From Piliocolobus tephrosceles (lineage: Eukaryota; Chordata; Mammalia; Primates; Cercopithecidae): DNA of 64,000 nt. Of the stretch, positions 10,331 through 23,875 are shown piece after piece (positions within the stretch are counted from its first letter, which is position 1; each line of letters begins with the position of its first letter). The notes under the pieces were generated by a model, which saw only the letters and a list, made by a program, of their open reading frames with translations, made no database searches and was not told where the DNA came from. Position numbers and translations under genes: made by a program. The stretch is from the NCBI RefSeq assembly GCF_002776525.5, contig NC_045453.1, forward strand, positions 34,159,333-34,223,332, written 5' to 3'.

Positions 10331-11465
10331 AGTAAATACATTACAGGCTGACATCTTTGGAACAAATAATTAAGACAACCTTGAGGCCAGTTGCACAGCT
10401 TCCTGCTGCATTTGCAGAGACTGTTGAGCCCTTCCTCCCAGTTCCACGTTCCCAGCGTTGCAGAGAGGACCTGTGCCCTGTGTGTGCAGGGAGCTGGCCC
10501 TGCTCTGCCCTTTACTGTCTCTTTTGCACAGCCTGCCTGATTGGGACCCCCGGCCCATTTCTCCGTGGGCCAACGTGGAAGATGATGTGTCTCTTCTCCC
10601 AGCGCAGGCACTGCCAAAGGCCAGAGGCATTAGCAGTTTTGCTGCAGGGGTTTTTAGGGGCTGTGGCATGAAATCAGAACATCGTCTTCCCTGATTCAGG
10701 ATCTGTGTGCCATCCTGCATTCATGCATTCATCAAAACTGTTTCCCAACTGAGGGTTGTTGTTTTTTTTTTTTTTTTTTTTTCTTTTTTTGGACCACCTG
10801 GCAGCTCCAGCCTATCTGGCGGCATCTCTCATCCCTGCACTGTCTACCTCGTGATATATTATTTTACACATTTCCAAGCTGCTCCTTCCAGTTTCCTGAG
10901 CAGGATTCTCTACTTGGTGCCTCTGGGGTGTGCAGCCTATAGTCTGTCGTCTGCCTGAAATGCCAGCTCCAGACCCCCAATTTTGTGACAGGCAGATGCC
11001 TACCAGCCATTATTTGTCTCTGTACAAGCAGCTGTCTCCCCACCCATCCCTCACTGCAGGCAGGCAGTGCATACCTAGCTCCAAGGACCTCCAGTTACCA
11101 TATGGTAGAGTGGCTGGTATCAGACCAAGTCACTGAGAATCAAAGGCGGTGTTAGATAGGAGAGAGGCAGGGAGGGAAGGAGGAAGGCAGGAGAAAGAGA
11201 GGGAAAGACTTTGATAGCATCAGAAAAAACCAAACCAGCTGGAGAAGTCAAAATCCCAGAGAAAAGAGAACTACCGAGGAGTGAATGAAGACGGTGCATG
11301 GTGTTCCCCAAGACCTTGCTCACTCCTAGGTCCCACCCTTTCTGAGTCATAGACGGAGACCCCCAGCAGGAAGCAGCTGCTGAAAAGTGGGGCCAGGTAG
11401 GAATTCCTTCTGCTTCTGGGATTCTTGGGAAGGTGAGTTCATTCAAAGCCTATCTAAAGGCAAAA
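10331..11465. other. Unassigned noncoding sequence with a poly(T) run
   Basis: A T-rich run at about 10761-10790 is the only structural feature. It is not followed by recognisable antisense Alu sequence. Confidence 0.45.
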
Positions 11466-12060
11466 ATCGGACACTACCAAGTGTCGACAGAAACATGCAG
11501 CATATGGAATCCTGACACACAGCAGGTGGGGTATAAACTAGTCTGTCTTTTGGGAGAATCATTGCTTCTAAAGCTGAACATATGCATATCCTGTGCCCCA
11601 GAAATTCTACTTCTGGATGTCTCCCTAACAGAGATGCAGAGATTCTTCTCGTGGATGTCTCCCTAACAGAGATGTGTGCATCAGAAGACAAATATAAGAA
11701 TGTTTACAGCAACATAATTTGTTATGTCCCCAAGCCAGAAAGCATCTGGCTTAATGGGTAGTAGATTCATCAATTGGACAAGGAGTAGAATAGGAGAAAT
11801 AAACTGCGGGCTATTCATACCCCTAGCATGGAATACTATGCAACGTTCAATAAGAATAAACCACTGCCCTTTACCACACGCACCACAGGTGTGCTGATGA
11901 TAAGAGGCAGAGTGGCAGGTGCTGGGATGGGTGTCTGGGACTTCTGTGGTCCATGTGATGTTCTCTTCTCAATCTGGATGCTGGTAACATGGTGTGTTTG
12001 TCACTTTGAAAATCAATCTGGCCATGCATCATGATTTGTGCATTTTATCATATACATACT
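11466..12060 (+). mobile_element. Old LINE-1 fragment (ORF2 end and 3' region, sense)
   Basis: Contains ordered remnants of the L1 ORF2 3' end: 'gctgaacatatgcatatcctgtgccccagaaattctacttct', 'aagaatgtttacagcaacataattt', 'gggctattcatacccctagcatggaatactatgcaac', then a 3'-region-like tail. A short internal duplication (tggatgtctccctaacagag) occurs near 11615 and 11653. Many stops; no coding capacity. Confidence 0.75.
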
Positions 12061-12345
12061 TTAATATAGATTTTAACTACATCAGTGGGGAGAGAGACAG
12101 AGTGAGTGAGTGAGAGCAGGCGAGCTTTCCAGCTATGTTCCAGGGACAATTGTGCACAGACTGAGAGCCATTTCTCCCATGTTCACAGTGCATATGTCTC
12201 CCTCTGCCCCTTCTATAGAGGTTAGTAATTGTATCGTATTAGTTTGCCTTAATTATCTATGTTGTATTAGTCCAGAACCTACTTTCTAGACTATAGGTCC
12301 CTTGTTAACAAAGATGATGGTAAAATAATGATCATGGTAGCTTAT
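12061..12345. other. Unassigned noncoding sequence
   Basis: No element recognised. Confidence 0.45.
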
Positions 12346-12600
12346 ATTTAAATGCTCACTTTTCTCAGATACTGTTCTAAGTGCTCAGTAAGAATTAAGT
12401 CATTTTATCTTTATAACCAACCCTTGAGGTAGGGACCACCTTTATATCCATCTCACAGATCAGACACCTTTGAAACTTGGAAAATTTATTCAGCGTACCT
12501 AAATCCATGCAGCTGGTGAAAGGCAGAGACAGCATCCTACACCCAGCAGGCAGCCTCCAGAGCCTACACATGCCCTGGCCATCCAGCTCTGTCTCCTAGC
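12346..12600 (-). mobile_element. MIR SINE, antisense
   Basis: Ordered MIR landmarks in reverse: tactgttctaagtgctcagt, 'aagtcattttatctttataaccaaccc', 'tgaggtaggg', 'atctcacagatcagac', 'aaatccatgcagctggtgaaaggcagag'. About 250 bases, strongly diverged. Confidence 0.8.
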
Positions 12601-12639
12601 CTAGTGATTAGGTGCCAGTTTATAGCAAATCGTATGCCA

Positions 12640-12735
12640 GATACTGTGGAGAGCACAACACCCAATGAGGTCTCTCATCTCTGTATCTCCAGCACCAGGC
12701 AGCAAATTAATGCCTGGTGTGTGTTGAATAAATGG
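12640..12735 (+). mobile_element. L2 3' tail that seeds the TGGA array
   Basis: The sequence 'tctctcatctctgtatctccagcacc...atgcctggtgtgtgttgaataaatggat' matches the L2 3' end, which finishes in a (TGAA/TGGA)-like tail. The tetranucleotide array begins directly in that tail. Confidence 0.7.
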
Positions 12736-13325
12736 ATAGGTGGATGGGTGGGTGTGTGAGTGGATGGACAGATGGGTGGATAGATAGGTGGACAGATGGG
12801 TGGGTGGGTGGATCTGTGGGTAGATAGGTGGGTGGGTATCTGGATGGATGGGTGGTGGATGGATGGGTGGATAGATGGGTGGATGGGTGCATGGATAGAT
12901 AGATGGATGGATAGGTAGATGGATGGATGGATAGGTGGATGGACGGATGGATGGATGGATGGATAGATGGGTGGATGGATGGATGGATGGATGGATGGGT
13001 AGATGATGGATGGATGGATAGATGGATGGGTGGGTAGATAGATGGACGGATGGATGGATGGATGGATGGGTGGATAGATGGGTGGATGGATGGATGGATG
13101 GGTAGATGATGGATGGATGGATAGATGGATGGGTGGGTAGATAGATGGGTGGGTGGGTGGATGGATGGATGGGTAGATGATGGATGGATGGATGGATTGG
13201 ATGGATGGGTGGATGGGAAGATGGATGGATTGGATGGATGGATGGATGGATGGGAAGATGGATAGGTAGATAGATGGTGGGTGGATGGATGAGTGAATGG
13301 ATAGATGGATGGATGGGTGGGTAGG
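12728..13325 (+). repeat. (TGGA/GGAT)n tetranucleotide array, about 600 bp
   Basis: Long imperfect tract of GGAT units with GGGT and AGAT variants. Blocks such as gggtagatgatggatggatg recur near 12997, 13100 and 13170, showing internal segmental duplication. The antisense reads as open frames of Ile/His/Pro/Ser repeats, which are low-complexity artefacts. Confidence 0.95.
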
Positions 13326-13449
13326 GTTTTCAAAAAGTGCTACATCTGTAGCCTTGGTCTGGGCCTGTCTTCTGCCTGGATCTGCAGGTAAGGAATTCCC
13401 TGAGATAGGCGTCAAAAGTTCAGGCATATTTGTGTGCCGAGCGTGGCTT

Positions 13450-13612
13450 AGAGCCATGCTTCTCAACTGGAGATGCCCTTAAAACAGATTCCTTGGCCCA
13501 GCCGCAGAGATTCTGAGTCAGCAGATTTCCCATGGATCTGGACACCCTGAATTTCCAACAGGCTCCCAGGGGATGCCCCTCTGCTCGTCTGTAGACCACA
13601 GCAGACAGGCAA
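13450..13612. mobile_element. MER5A-like hAT-Charlie DNA transposon fragment
   Basis: Matches MER5A landmarks in order: 'catgcttctcaactgg', 'cagattccttggcccagccgcagagattctgagtcagc', 'ccaacaggctcccaggggatgcc', and 'gtctgtagaccaca' near the end. Nonautonomous and internally decayed. Confidence 0.65.
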
Positions 13613-13869
13613 AGACATAAAGCTCTCCAGTGCCTTTGGTGCTGTCTCTCTTGCAAGAACAGTCAGTAGTGTTTCCCTAAACCCTCTGTTAATTGGACTA
13701 AGCAGAGATAATGAAAGAATGGTTTCTAGGGCATGTCTTCAGGGCCCTGCAGAGTGGATGTGTGCTTGCAGAGAAGGGGGCGATATGTTTTTTCAGCAGC
13801 CTCCCCCAAACCTGAGTCTGCACTCAGCTTTGAAGCCCGGCTCATCAGTGTGCCAGGCGGCCTTCTGCC
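13613..13869. other. Unassigned noncoding sequence
   Basis: No element recognised. Confidence 0.45.
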
Positions 13870-14290
13870 TCCAGGCCATTTATAGTGCAGAAGCTTGTGA
13901 AGCTAAAACAGTTTGATGTGTAATTGCAGGAGGAAATGGGAAACCTGCTGAGCGTGGCAGGATATAGTGCCTTATCACCCTTTATGTGCAGCCACTGCTT
14001 GCTGGAATTGCCAGCAGATCCGCACCATCGACAGAACGGTGACATTTTTCATGGGCCGCCGTGTTCTGAATCAACACTGCAATGGTGCGATTAGAGGAGG
14101 TAAAGGAAGGAAACAATCCTAGCCTCGCCAGTGACAGATCAGTCGCCAGTCCTGCTTCCCTCCTTATTACCTGCTGTCTTGTGTGATATGCAAAGCAGCT
14201 GCTCCACATGCATCACACCTTCACATTACCCGAAAATTGAATTTTATTTGGTAGCCTGCATATCATTTATAACACTCCTCCCACACACTT
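13870..14290. promoter_or_regulatory. Candidate conserved noncoding element (inferred)
   Basis: Repeat-free and with retained CpGs. Contains an octamer-like atatgcaaa directly followed by an E-box CAGCTG (about 14188-14200), a gtaattgc homeodomain-type site near 13921, and ccgaaaattgaattttattt near 14230. Motifs were read by eye. Function is not shown. Confidence 0.3.
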
Positions 14291-14820
14291 CAGCTCTCAT
14301 TTGGCTAAAAGTGCATTCTTTACTTCCTACTGGCCGAGAAACAGAGAGAGGAACCTGTTGTGTTCATTGGTGCGTGCAACCCTCCCAGGCTTCAGGGTTC
14401 CTGTGGAACAGGGTGTCATTGGCAAGAATTGAAAAGCATTTCCCTGTCTCCAAAATGCCCCAGACGCCTCCTTCCCGAGCGGCCACATGCTGCCCTCAGC
14501 CTTGATCCAGGGATTGTGTGGTACTGTGTTTCTTTGCTTGACGGTAGCATGCTGGCTCCATGTATGCAAAGAAACACAGCGCAGCACACACAGACACACC
14601 CAAGGAATCCCCACTCCAGGGGAAGCACATGGGTAGAAGATCAGGTGGATTTTAACTTTAAAGCTTATCACAATAGTTCTCTTCTAAAAACCAAACCAAA
14701 CAAAACCCTGCCTCTCCCCACTATTTCAAATCTTAAATTACTATGCAAGGAAGTTTTATTTGTCAAATCTTGGCTACTGAAGTTCAGTGTAGGAGAAAAT
14801 CTTGCTTAGCCAAAATTCTT
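14291..14820. other. Unassigned noncoding sequence
   Basis: No element recognised; open frames on both strands lack domains. Confidence 0.45.
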
Positions 14821-14821
14821 T

Positions 14822-15130
14822 TCTTTTTTTTTTTTTTTTTTTTTTTGAGACAGGGTCTTGCTCTGTTGCCCAGGCTGAAGTGTAGTTTTGCGATCATGGC
14901 TCACTGCAGCCTCGACCTCCCAGTTTCAAGTGATCCTCCCACTTCAGCCTCCTGAGTAGCTGGTACTACAAGTGCATGCCACCACGCCTGGGTAATTTTT
15001 ATATTTTTTGCAGAGACAGGGTTTCACCATGTTGCCCAGGCTGCTCTCAAACTCCTGGGCTTAAGCGATCCACCTGCCTCGGTCTCCTAAAGTGTTGGGA
15101 TTACAGGAGTGAGCAGCTGTGCCTGGCTGG
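14822..15130 (-). mobile_element. Alu element, J-type, full length, antisense
   Basis: Poly(T) head, gagacagggtcttgctctgt, 'tcactgcagcctcgacctcc', the middle region gagacagggtttcaccatgt, and an end at 'gtgcctggctgg'. Many departures from consensus, and the 'cctcgacctcccagtttcaagtgatcctccc' variant is typical of AluJ. Confidence 0.93.
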
Positions 15131-16030
15131 CCAAAGTTACTCTTTTTAATCAAGGTTTTAAATATACACTTGACATCTGAAAACATGGAACCACTACCGT
15201 AATCGAGATGGGGCATTTCCATTCCTCCCAAAAGTTCACTTTGCCCCTGGGCCGTTTCTCCTCCCCTCCCTCATCCCCTGGCAACCAGCTTATGGAACCC
15301 ATCATTAAGACCAGCTGGTATCTTCTGCAGTTTAATGGAAATGGAGTAGTAGGGAATATACTTTTTTGTGTCGGCTTCTTGCACCAACACATGGATGTCA
15401 GCTTGACGACTTGAGCTCTGACCGCGTCACTGTGTGTGTGTGCCCCTTCTAATGCCAAGCAGCTCTCCAGTTATGGAACACACATTCTGTGTGTCCGCGC
15501 CCCTTCTGATGTGCACTTTGAGCTGTTTCTTCATTTTTGCTACTGTAAATAAAGCTGCTATCCACATTCTTATATGAGTCCTTTATGGTTCCACCTATCT
15601 GGGGTAAATGCTACGAAGGGAGTAGCTAGGCTATATAGTAGGGAAATGTTTCACTTTTTAAGAAATTGCTCAGTAGTTTTCCAAAGTGGTTGAACCATTT
15701 TACATTCTCATCAACAGTGTGTGTGGCTGCAGTTCCTCCACATCCTAGCCCACACTCAGTGAGGTCAATTCTTTAAATTATGGCCACTCTAGTGAGTGAG
15801 GCTTCATTCTCATCTCACTGTGGCTTAATTTTGATTTCCCTGGAGACTAATGATGTTAGGCGTATTTTCACGTTCTCCTTGATCATCTCATGCATCTTTT
15901 GTGGAATGTGTATTTCCATCATTTAACCATTATTAAATTCTATTGTATGTATTCTTCTTGTTGGGTTGTAAACGTTTGTTTATATATTCTAGATATAATT
16001 TTTGCCAGATATGCACAGCATATTGGAAGT

Positions 16031-16142
16031 GTGTGTGTGTATGTATCTGTATATGTGTGTGTGTGTATATATATGTGTGTGTGTATATATACACACATAT
16101 AAATATGTATATACACATACACACACACACACACACACATAT
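16031..16142. repeat. Near-palindromic TG-TA-CA microsatellite
   Basis: A (GT)n stretch, mixed (TA)n, then (CA)n: the two ends are reverse complements, so a single strand can fold on itself around an AT core at about 16075-16100. It is inserted into, or expanded within, the old L1. Confidence 0.9.
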
Positions 16143-16348
16143 ATTTGCCATTCTGTAGTTTTTTCTTGGGAGTGTTTTTCAAAGAGCAAAAGTTATAACT
16201 TGGATAGAAACCAGCGTATCAAGTTTTTCCTCTTGTGGTTCATACTTCCCATGTTCTGTCTATAGAAAATCTTTTCCTACCTCAAAGTTACCACATTTTC
16301 TCCTGTGTTTTCTTCTATACCTTTCTAGTTCTACATTTAGATTCATGA

Positions 16349-16687
<339 letters not shown>

Positions 16688-17070
16688 TGAAGGGTCTATG
16701 TTCTTCTGTTTTTTACATTTTTTCCATATGGTTATCCAATTGTTCATGCACCATTTGTTCAAAAGAGTTCCTTTCCCTGTGAAATTCCCTGGCAGTTTTG
16801 TCGGGTATCAGTCAGCCGTCTGTGTGTGGCCCTGCTCTGATGCCTTCCTTCTGGCGACACCACCCTGTCTTGATTCCTGTGCCTTTCAAGTGAATCTTGA
16901 AATCTGGTAGTGTCAGCCATTCGACTTTATTCCTTCCAAAATTGCTTTGGCTCTTCTAGGTCATTTGCATTTTCCTATGAATTTTAGAATCAACTTGTCA
17001 TGTTAAAAAAAAATAAAACCTGCTAGAATTTTGATTGGGATTGTCAAAATCACTCTCAAAAATCACTCAA

Positions 17071-17680
17071 GTTGACTCTGAAATGCAGCATGCAAGGGTT
17101 TAGCTGTGCAACTTGTACATGAGTTCTTGTGCACAAAAGAAAGTGACAGCCAGCAAGCCGGGCTAGAGGGGATAGAGAAAGAGAGAGCTGCGGCACATGT
17201 GCCCAGGCTCCCGTCGGTCCCTGAGAGCTTTCCTTTCCCTAGAGTGACCACAGGGTGGGTAGGAGGTTCCCTAGGATCCCTGGAAGGTGTGTCCCTTTAT
17301 TAATAATAATAAAGGGTATGATATAAACTCCTTAACCTTACTACATGTGAAAAGGGTGTTTATTGCTGAAAGGATTAAATAAGACACTGAGTAGTTGAGC
17401 TGCAAATGCTTCTGGATTTAAATCTAAAGCCAGCTTACATAGACCCACCTACCTGCCCATTTCCTGCGGTGGCCTCCTGTGTCCCAGCCACCACCATCAT
17501 CCCATGGCGCATGGCTGACATGCTGTCCTGCAGAGGGCCAGGCGTTATCCTCTAGCACGTACCACTCTCCACTGGCTTCATTCTTGGGACTCATGATACA
17601 TATTCTTTGGTTACTTCCACCTTGGAGTATCACAGGTCAAATCAGTCAGTAGCTCATGGAACTAACCCACAAGTGGTGTT
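17071..17680. other. Unassigned noncoding sequence
   Basis: No element recognised with confidence; a short taataataataa run lies at about 17301. Confidence 0.45.
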
Positions 17681-18100
17681 TACCCCTGGATAATGGCCCA
17701 GTGGAGGGCTGGCCTGCAGCTCATGCCTGCCATGGTTTTGCTGAATGGCGCTCGTTAGACTTTGCATAATCGAATTTAGCCCAGCTCTGTGAAGGCTCTG
17801 CACAAGCTAGTCCCCTCTCTCCGCTATTTGATGGAATAATAGATCCATAGGAGAATTCATTTGCAACTCTAAGCCCTGAGTTAAAGGCGTCTCGAGGGAT
17901 GAACGTGGGTGATTTGTGGAACATTACGATGCATTTATGAGATAGATTGCACGTTCACCACGGCGCTCAAAGAGACCAGATCAGGTTGCATTAGAGGCGG
18001 CGCTGTAATCCAGCTCTCCTCTGGGAGAGAATGCAAGCTTCACAGTGTGCGAAGTACCAGGGGCTGCGGTGGAAATTGCTTTGGTGGCTCTGGTCCTGGG
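17681..18100. promoter_or_regulatory. Candidate conserved noncoding element (inferred)
   Basis: Repeat-free with several retained CpGs (aaaggcgtctcgaggg, cacggcgctc, gaggcggcgctg) and AT-rich motif clusters such as tttgcataatcgaattt. Composition resembles conserved developmental elements. Not verifiable here. Confidence 0.25.
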
Positions 18101-18735
18101 AGCAAGTACCTGCTTCTCATTCATTTAAGCACATTAGCGAGCTTCATAAACACTTAAGTAGCTCACAAGATGCTTCACTTCCAGGCCTCGCCCCACCTCC
18201 TCTGCTGTCACACAGAGGCCGCCAGAAACCACGTCTTCTGGGTTTGACAGCCAGACAGACAGGACCAGGCTGGGCTGCAGCTGCTAAACCGTGCGCTTCC
18301 AGACCCCCTGCACAATGCTGGTGTCCGGTGGTTCCTCCCTGGGCCACCTGCCTTCATGGGGCCCCTGAAATTTCAAAAACAAAACAAAACTTCTTCTCAC
18401 TCCTTTCTTGTTCATATGTCTTATTTATAACTGTGTACATTTGTTTACTTTTTAGGACCCCATCATGATGTAAAGTAGATAACCAGTTTGTCTTTCTTTT
18501 TCTTGGTACATGGGTGTCCTGCAGCCTTCATTTCTTCCAACCCCCACTTCACGAGTATGAAGTTGAATTAACTCATGCTTTGCTGAAGCCAGATTGTGAG
18601 ACCGTGTAGGCGGATGTGGCTTTTCTTCTGAGCCTGCAAAGCAGCAGAATTCATGACAGTGGGTTCTGTAGTAACAGGGACTGACTACGCCGATGCTGTC
18701 TCTGTCCATCCTTAGAGTGCTCAGGAGTTTGGATG
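18101..18735. other. Unassigned noncoding sequence
   Basis: No element recognised. Confidence 0.45.
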
Positions 18736-18845
18736 CCATTACTGGGCCCATTTTACAGAAAACAGAGGCTCCCAGGGGCAAGGTAACTTGCCCCAGGACA
18801 GGCAATCACAAGGCAGAGAAAGGAGGGCTAGACCTGCACCTGTGA
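18736..18845 (-). mobile_element. MIR SINE core fragment, antisense
   Basis: 'attttacagaaaacagaggctcccaggggcaaggtaacttgccccagga' followed by 'caatcacaaggcagagaaagga' is the MIR core read in reverse. Confidence 0.65.
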
Positions 18846-19435
18846 GACCACAGCCCTAGGGCATGGCTTCTGAGACTCCTAGCTGGGGCTGCAGATCCCC
18901 GGGGGGCTCTGCTGGGCTCACTGCTCTCCAGTGTGATCCAGTTCAGCTGCAGGTGCTGCTTCCAGCTTGGTGCACTGAGGCAGGAGGAGGTGGAGGACAG
19001 AAAGATTCAAAGACAGGGAGTGCAAGGGAACAGTGACCCTTGAGAACTCTGAGAAGGAAGTAGGAGAATCGTCAGGAATGGCCAGGCTGGGCCGAGCCTG
19101 GGTGGACACCTGGGTTGAGCCCAGCCCACAGAGCAGCTCCCTGGTCCTTGCACCTGCAGGAGGCCAGAGCTGCTTTTACCTCCAAATGCTAGATGAGGCG
19201 CCAGCGCCCGGACAGGAGACATCCTGCCGTCAGCTCACAGACATGGGGGTGTCTACTCCCCAGTACCCTTCCTGGGGACGCAGAATTCAGGGTTATAAAG
19301 TGGGGGTAAAAACACCAGCTGCCTCATTTGGGTGTGGGGAGCATCCTGTTGGTCCGGGTGCTGGGAAGGGGCTCCAGGGCTCTGGCCACATGTGATCCAT
19401 GACCTTCCAGGCCAGTGTGGCCTGACCCTGCCCCA
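18846..19435. other. Unassigned noncoding sequence
   Basis: No element recognised. Confidence 0.45.
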
Positions 19436-19720
19436 CCTCCCCTAACCCTCTCCACTGTGGTCACGCTTGCCTGCTCCCAGCCCCACCACAGGGCCTTTGC
19501 ACATGCTCTTTCTGCTGCCTGGAGTGCCCTTTCCTGGCCTGGCCAGCCCTGCTCATGCTCCATATCCCAGGTCAGCTGTCAGTTCCCAGTGGAACTGGCC
19601 CTGCCTTTCTCAACTAGCTCAGGACCTCCTAGTCTCGGCTTCAACCCCCACCTTGGGCTCACGTTGTTTCTCTCTCAAGCACCATCATGATCACTCTTGC
19701 ACTGTCACCCCCAACTGCGT
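19436..19720 (+). mobile_element. L2 LINE fragment
   Basis: Ordered L2 landmarks: 'ccccaccacagggcctttgcacatgctctttctgctgcctggagtgccctt', then 'gctcatgctcc' and 'cactgtcaccccc'. Sense orientation, heavily diverged. Confidence 0.75.
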
Positions 19721-19799
19721 GGATTCCATTTCAACCCCACTGGCCAGACACCAACTGGGTATCCTGCAATTCACTTCTGATACTGTCTAGCAGATGCAG

Positions 19800-20370
19800 C
19801 TCAGACCCCACAGGTTAAGGACAAAAGTCTCCAAAAGACTACCCCCACTTCAGATGCAAGCCACAAGTCCCGGGGGGTCTTGGCTACAAATTCTAGAGTT
19901 CCCACAACATGCTCAGAATGGATAACTCACTGGAATGACTCACAGAACACAGTTACCTGTAATTATACTTTCATTGTAAAAGAAACACACAGAATGCATA
20001 GGGTGAGGTCTGCAAGGGGCAGAATTTCCATCCCTCTGTCATGGAGTCAGCAGGGGTCTCCCTCCATCTGTTCACCAGCACAAAGCTCTGCTGAGCTTCA
20101 GTGTCCAGGGTTTTTATTGTGTTTTGTTATGTAGATATGATTCATTAACACGTTGGCCTCATGATTGAACTCAGTCTCCAACCCCCCCACCCCCCCATCT
20201 GGAGGTCAGGCTGGCTCCAAGTCCCCAACTCTCTGGTCCTGTCCCTGGTCTTTCTGGCGACCAGCCTCCCCATCCTAAAACCACCCAGGGGCCAACGGTG
20301 AGTCACTTCATTAGCATAACAAAGACACTCCAATCTCTCAGGAAATGCCAAGGGTTTTTAGATACTCCAT
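19800..20370. mobile_element. Degenerate LTR-like element, family unassigned
   Basis: Shares a series of blocks in the same order with 47350-47890: 'ccccacttcagatgcaagcc' start, 'ataattatactttcatt' block, a 'gagtcagcaggggtc' block, 'gctgagcttcagtgtccagggtttttattg', a 'tctttctggcgaccagcc' block, and 'gtcacttcattagcataacaaagacactccaatctctcaggaaatgccaaggg'. The last block resembles known ERVL-class LTRs read antisense. I cannot name the family. Confidence 0.45.
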
Positions 20371-20419
20371 GCCAGGGCACAAGCACAAAGGCCTCTTGTC
20401 TGCTCTGCCTGCAGCAAGC

Positions 20420-20535
20420 TCAGAAAGGCAGGGCTTGGCCTGTTTCGCCCCCTTCTGCATCCTAGCACCCAGCTCAGGGCCTGGGACATGGTGGGAACTC
20501 CCCAGATGCTGACATTTGAAGGAAGCAGTCAGTCA
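20420..20535 (+). mobile_element. L2 3' end fragment
   Basis: 'ggcagggcttggcctgttt', 'catcctagcacccagctcagggcctgggacatggtgggaactcc' follows the L2 3' end layout ('agcacctagcacagtgcctggcacatagtagg'). Confidence 0.6.
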
Positions 20536-21187
20536 GCCTGAAGGTGGCAGGGCCTACAGCAGACTTGCAAGGAGACAAGAGAAAGGAAAATGCATCTGTC
20601 TTTGAAGAGCTGCAGGAAGGGCTTAGAGGTGCCCTGCTCAGCTCCTGCCCCCCTTGTCTTGCCTTTCTCAACTGCTTTTCAACCAGAGAAACAACTCCTC
20701 TAGCAAGATCCTAGGCCCTTGGTAGAAAGCTGTTTATTTGCCTTGATGTACATTTCTTTTTCCTTTATGGTATATGTTATTTTCCTCTGGCAAGATCCCT
20801 GTTTTCTTTGGAATGGTGCTTAAAATGATAGCATTTAGCCCATGAAATAGCAGCCCATCTTCTGTCTCCCTGTGACACAGCGAAAATGCTGTGACTAGCC
20901 AAAATGCCTCCCTTCCTTCTCGTTGGCACAGCAAGTCCTTGTGCCGGGCACTGATTGCTAAATAAGGTATCTGGGCTCCAGTCATTTCATCCTAAGAGCA
21001 GTTGTAATCAGAAGTTCAGCAGCACACACCACCCTCTCAGGGAGGGAGATGCTGGCTGGGACGTCTTTTACAAATGGATCATCGGTGTGTTCAGGTAATA
21101 AGGAAATGAAGGGTTTTTCTTTTCCTCCCAAGTGCCACTGTGTATGGTGGCTTTTTTCATGGAATCTGGGTCCATTGTACTCAATTT
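20536..21187. other. Unassigned noncoding sequence
   Basis: No element recognised. Confidence 0.45.
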
Positions 21188-21200
21188 AAAAGGACTTAGG

Positions 21201-22970
<1,770 letters not shown>

Positions 22971-22974
22971 AGTG

Positions 22975-23500
22975 TGCGTTTCAGTTGTGCAGTGTGACAC
23001 AACAAACCTCCTCAAAGCTCAGAGGCTTCAGACAGCCATCCATTGCTGCCTCTGTGGCTCTGTGGCTTGACTGGGCTCAGCTGGCCTGTCCGTCCTTGGA
23101 GTTTCTCATGTACCTGCACTCAATGGGGTTGAGGCTGGCATCATCCCAAGCCATGACCAGCCAGAGTATGCAAGATGGTCCATGTATGTGGCTAGCACTG
23201 GGTGCTGGTCACCAGCTTGGAGATATGCTGGCAGCATAGACTGGACATGGTTCAGCCTTCTCACGGCATAGGGACTAGGTTCTGAGAGCAGATGTCCCCA
23301 AAGGGAGCATTCCAAGAGTCCCCTGTGGAAGCCAGAAAGCTCCCGTGACCCAGCTGTGGAAGGCGGGAACATCTCTTCTGCAGCATTCTATGAGTCAGAT
23401 AGTTAATGGCCAGTCCAGTTTCAAGGACAGGGCATTAGCCCTTCCCTCTGATGGGCAGTCCAGCCTGCAAATACAGAGAGGGAGGATTCGAGGCGCCTCT
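22975..23500. mobile_element. Candidate ancient interspersed repeat, family unassigned
   Basis: The run of blocks 'aaagctcagaggcttcagacag', 'tctgtggctctgtggcttgactgggctcagctgg', 'attccaagagtcccctgtggaagccagaaagc', and 'gcagcattctatgagtcaga' recalls a common mammalian repeat read antisense whose consensus includes 'tggctcttgactgggctcagctgg' and 'ccaagag...gaagccagaa...cttctgccgcattctattggtta'. I cannot name the family. Confidence 0.4.
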
Positions 23501-23875
23501 TTGGAGACCATCACCCTCAGCACTAGAGTGGAGGGCTGCTGCCATCCTGACTCTATATCACCCTAGCTACATGGTGATGTTTAAACATTTAAATCCAGGG
23601 CTGGTTCTCGTGGTTCATTTTAATTATTCCTTTTGTCTTGGCATACCTTTCTTCTCCTGATCACACAGCTGTCACGCCAGCAGTACCTGGAGTCGGAACA
23701 CGACAGCCCTTTCCCTATTAGCTGCCATTATTTTCACAAGGAAAGCTGGAAGCTGCTGGAGCAGATGTTAATTTTGAGAGAAGACTGTTGGCTAAGTTAT
23801 TAAAATGAGCGCATCCGAAGGCTGAGACTCATATGATTTATACGCGGGCAGGGCCTGCAGGACTGGGTCTTGCTT
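23501..23875. other. Unique sequence before the TG array, possibly conserved
   Basis: Repeat-free from about 23570, with a ttcattttaattattcc motif and 'gctaagttattaaaatgagcg'. No function assigned. Confidence 0.35.

Noticed and set aside
12675..13466. 263-codon minus-strand open frame
   Set aside because: Ile/His/Pro/Ser repeats from (TCCA)n. Low-complexity artefact.
16031..16142. Possible functional stem-loop RNA at the TG-CA palindrome
   Set aside because: The structure follows from dinucleotide expansion in an L1, and nothing indicates transcription or processing.
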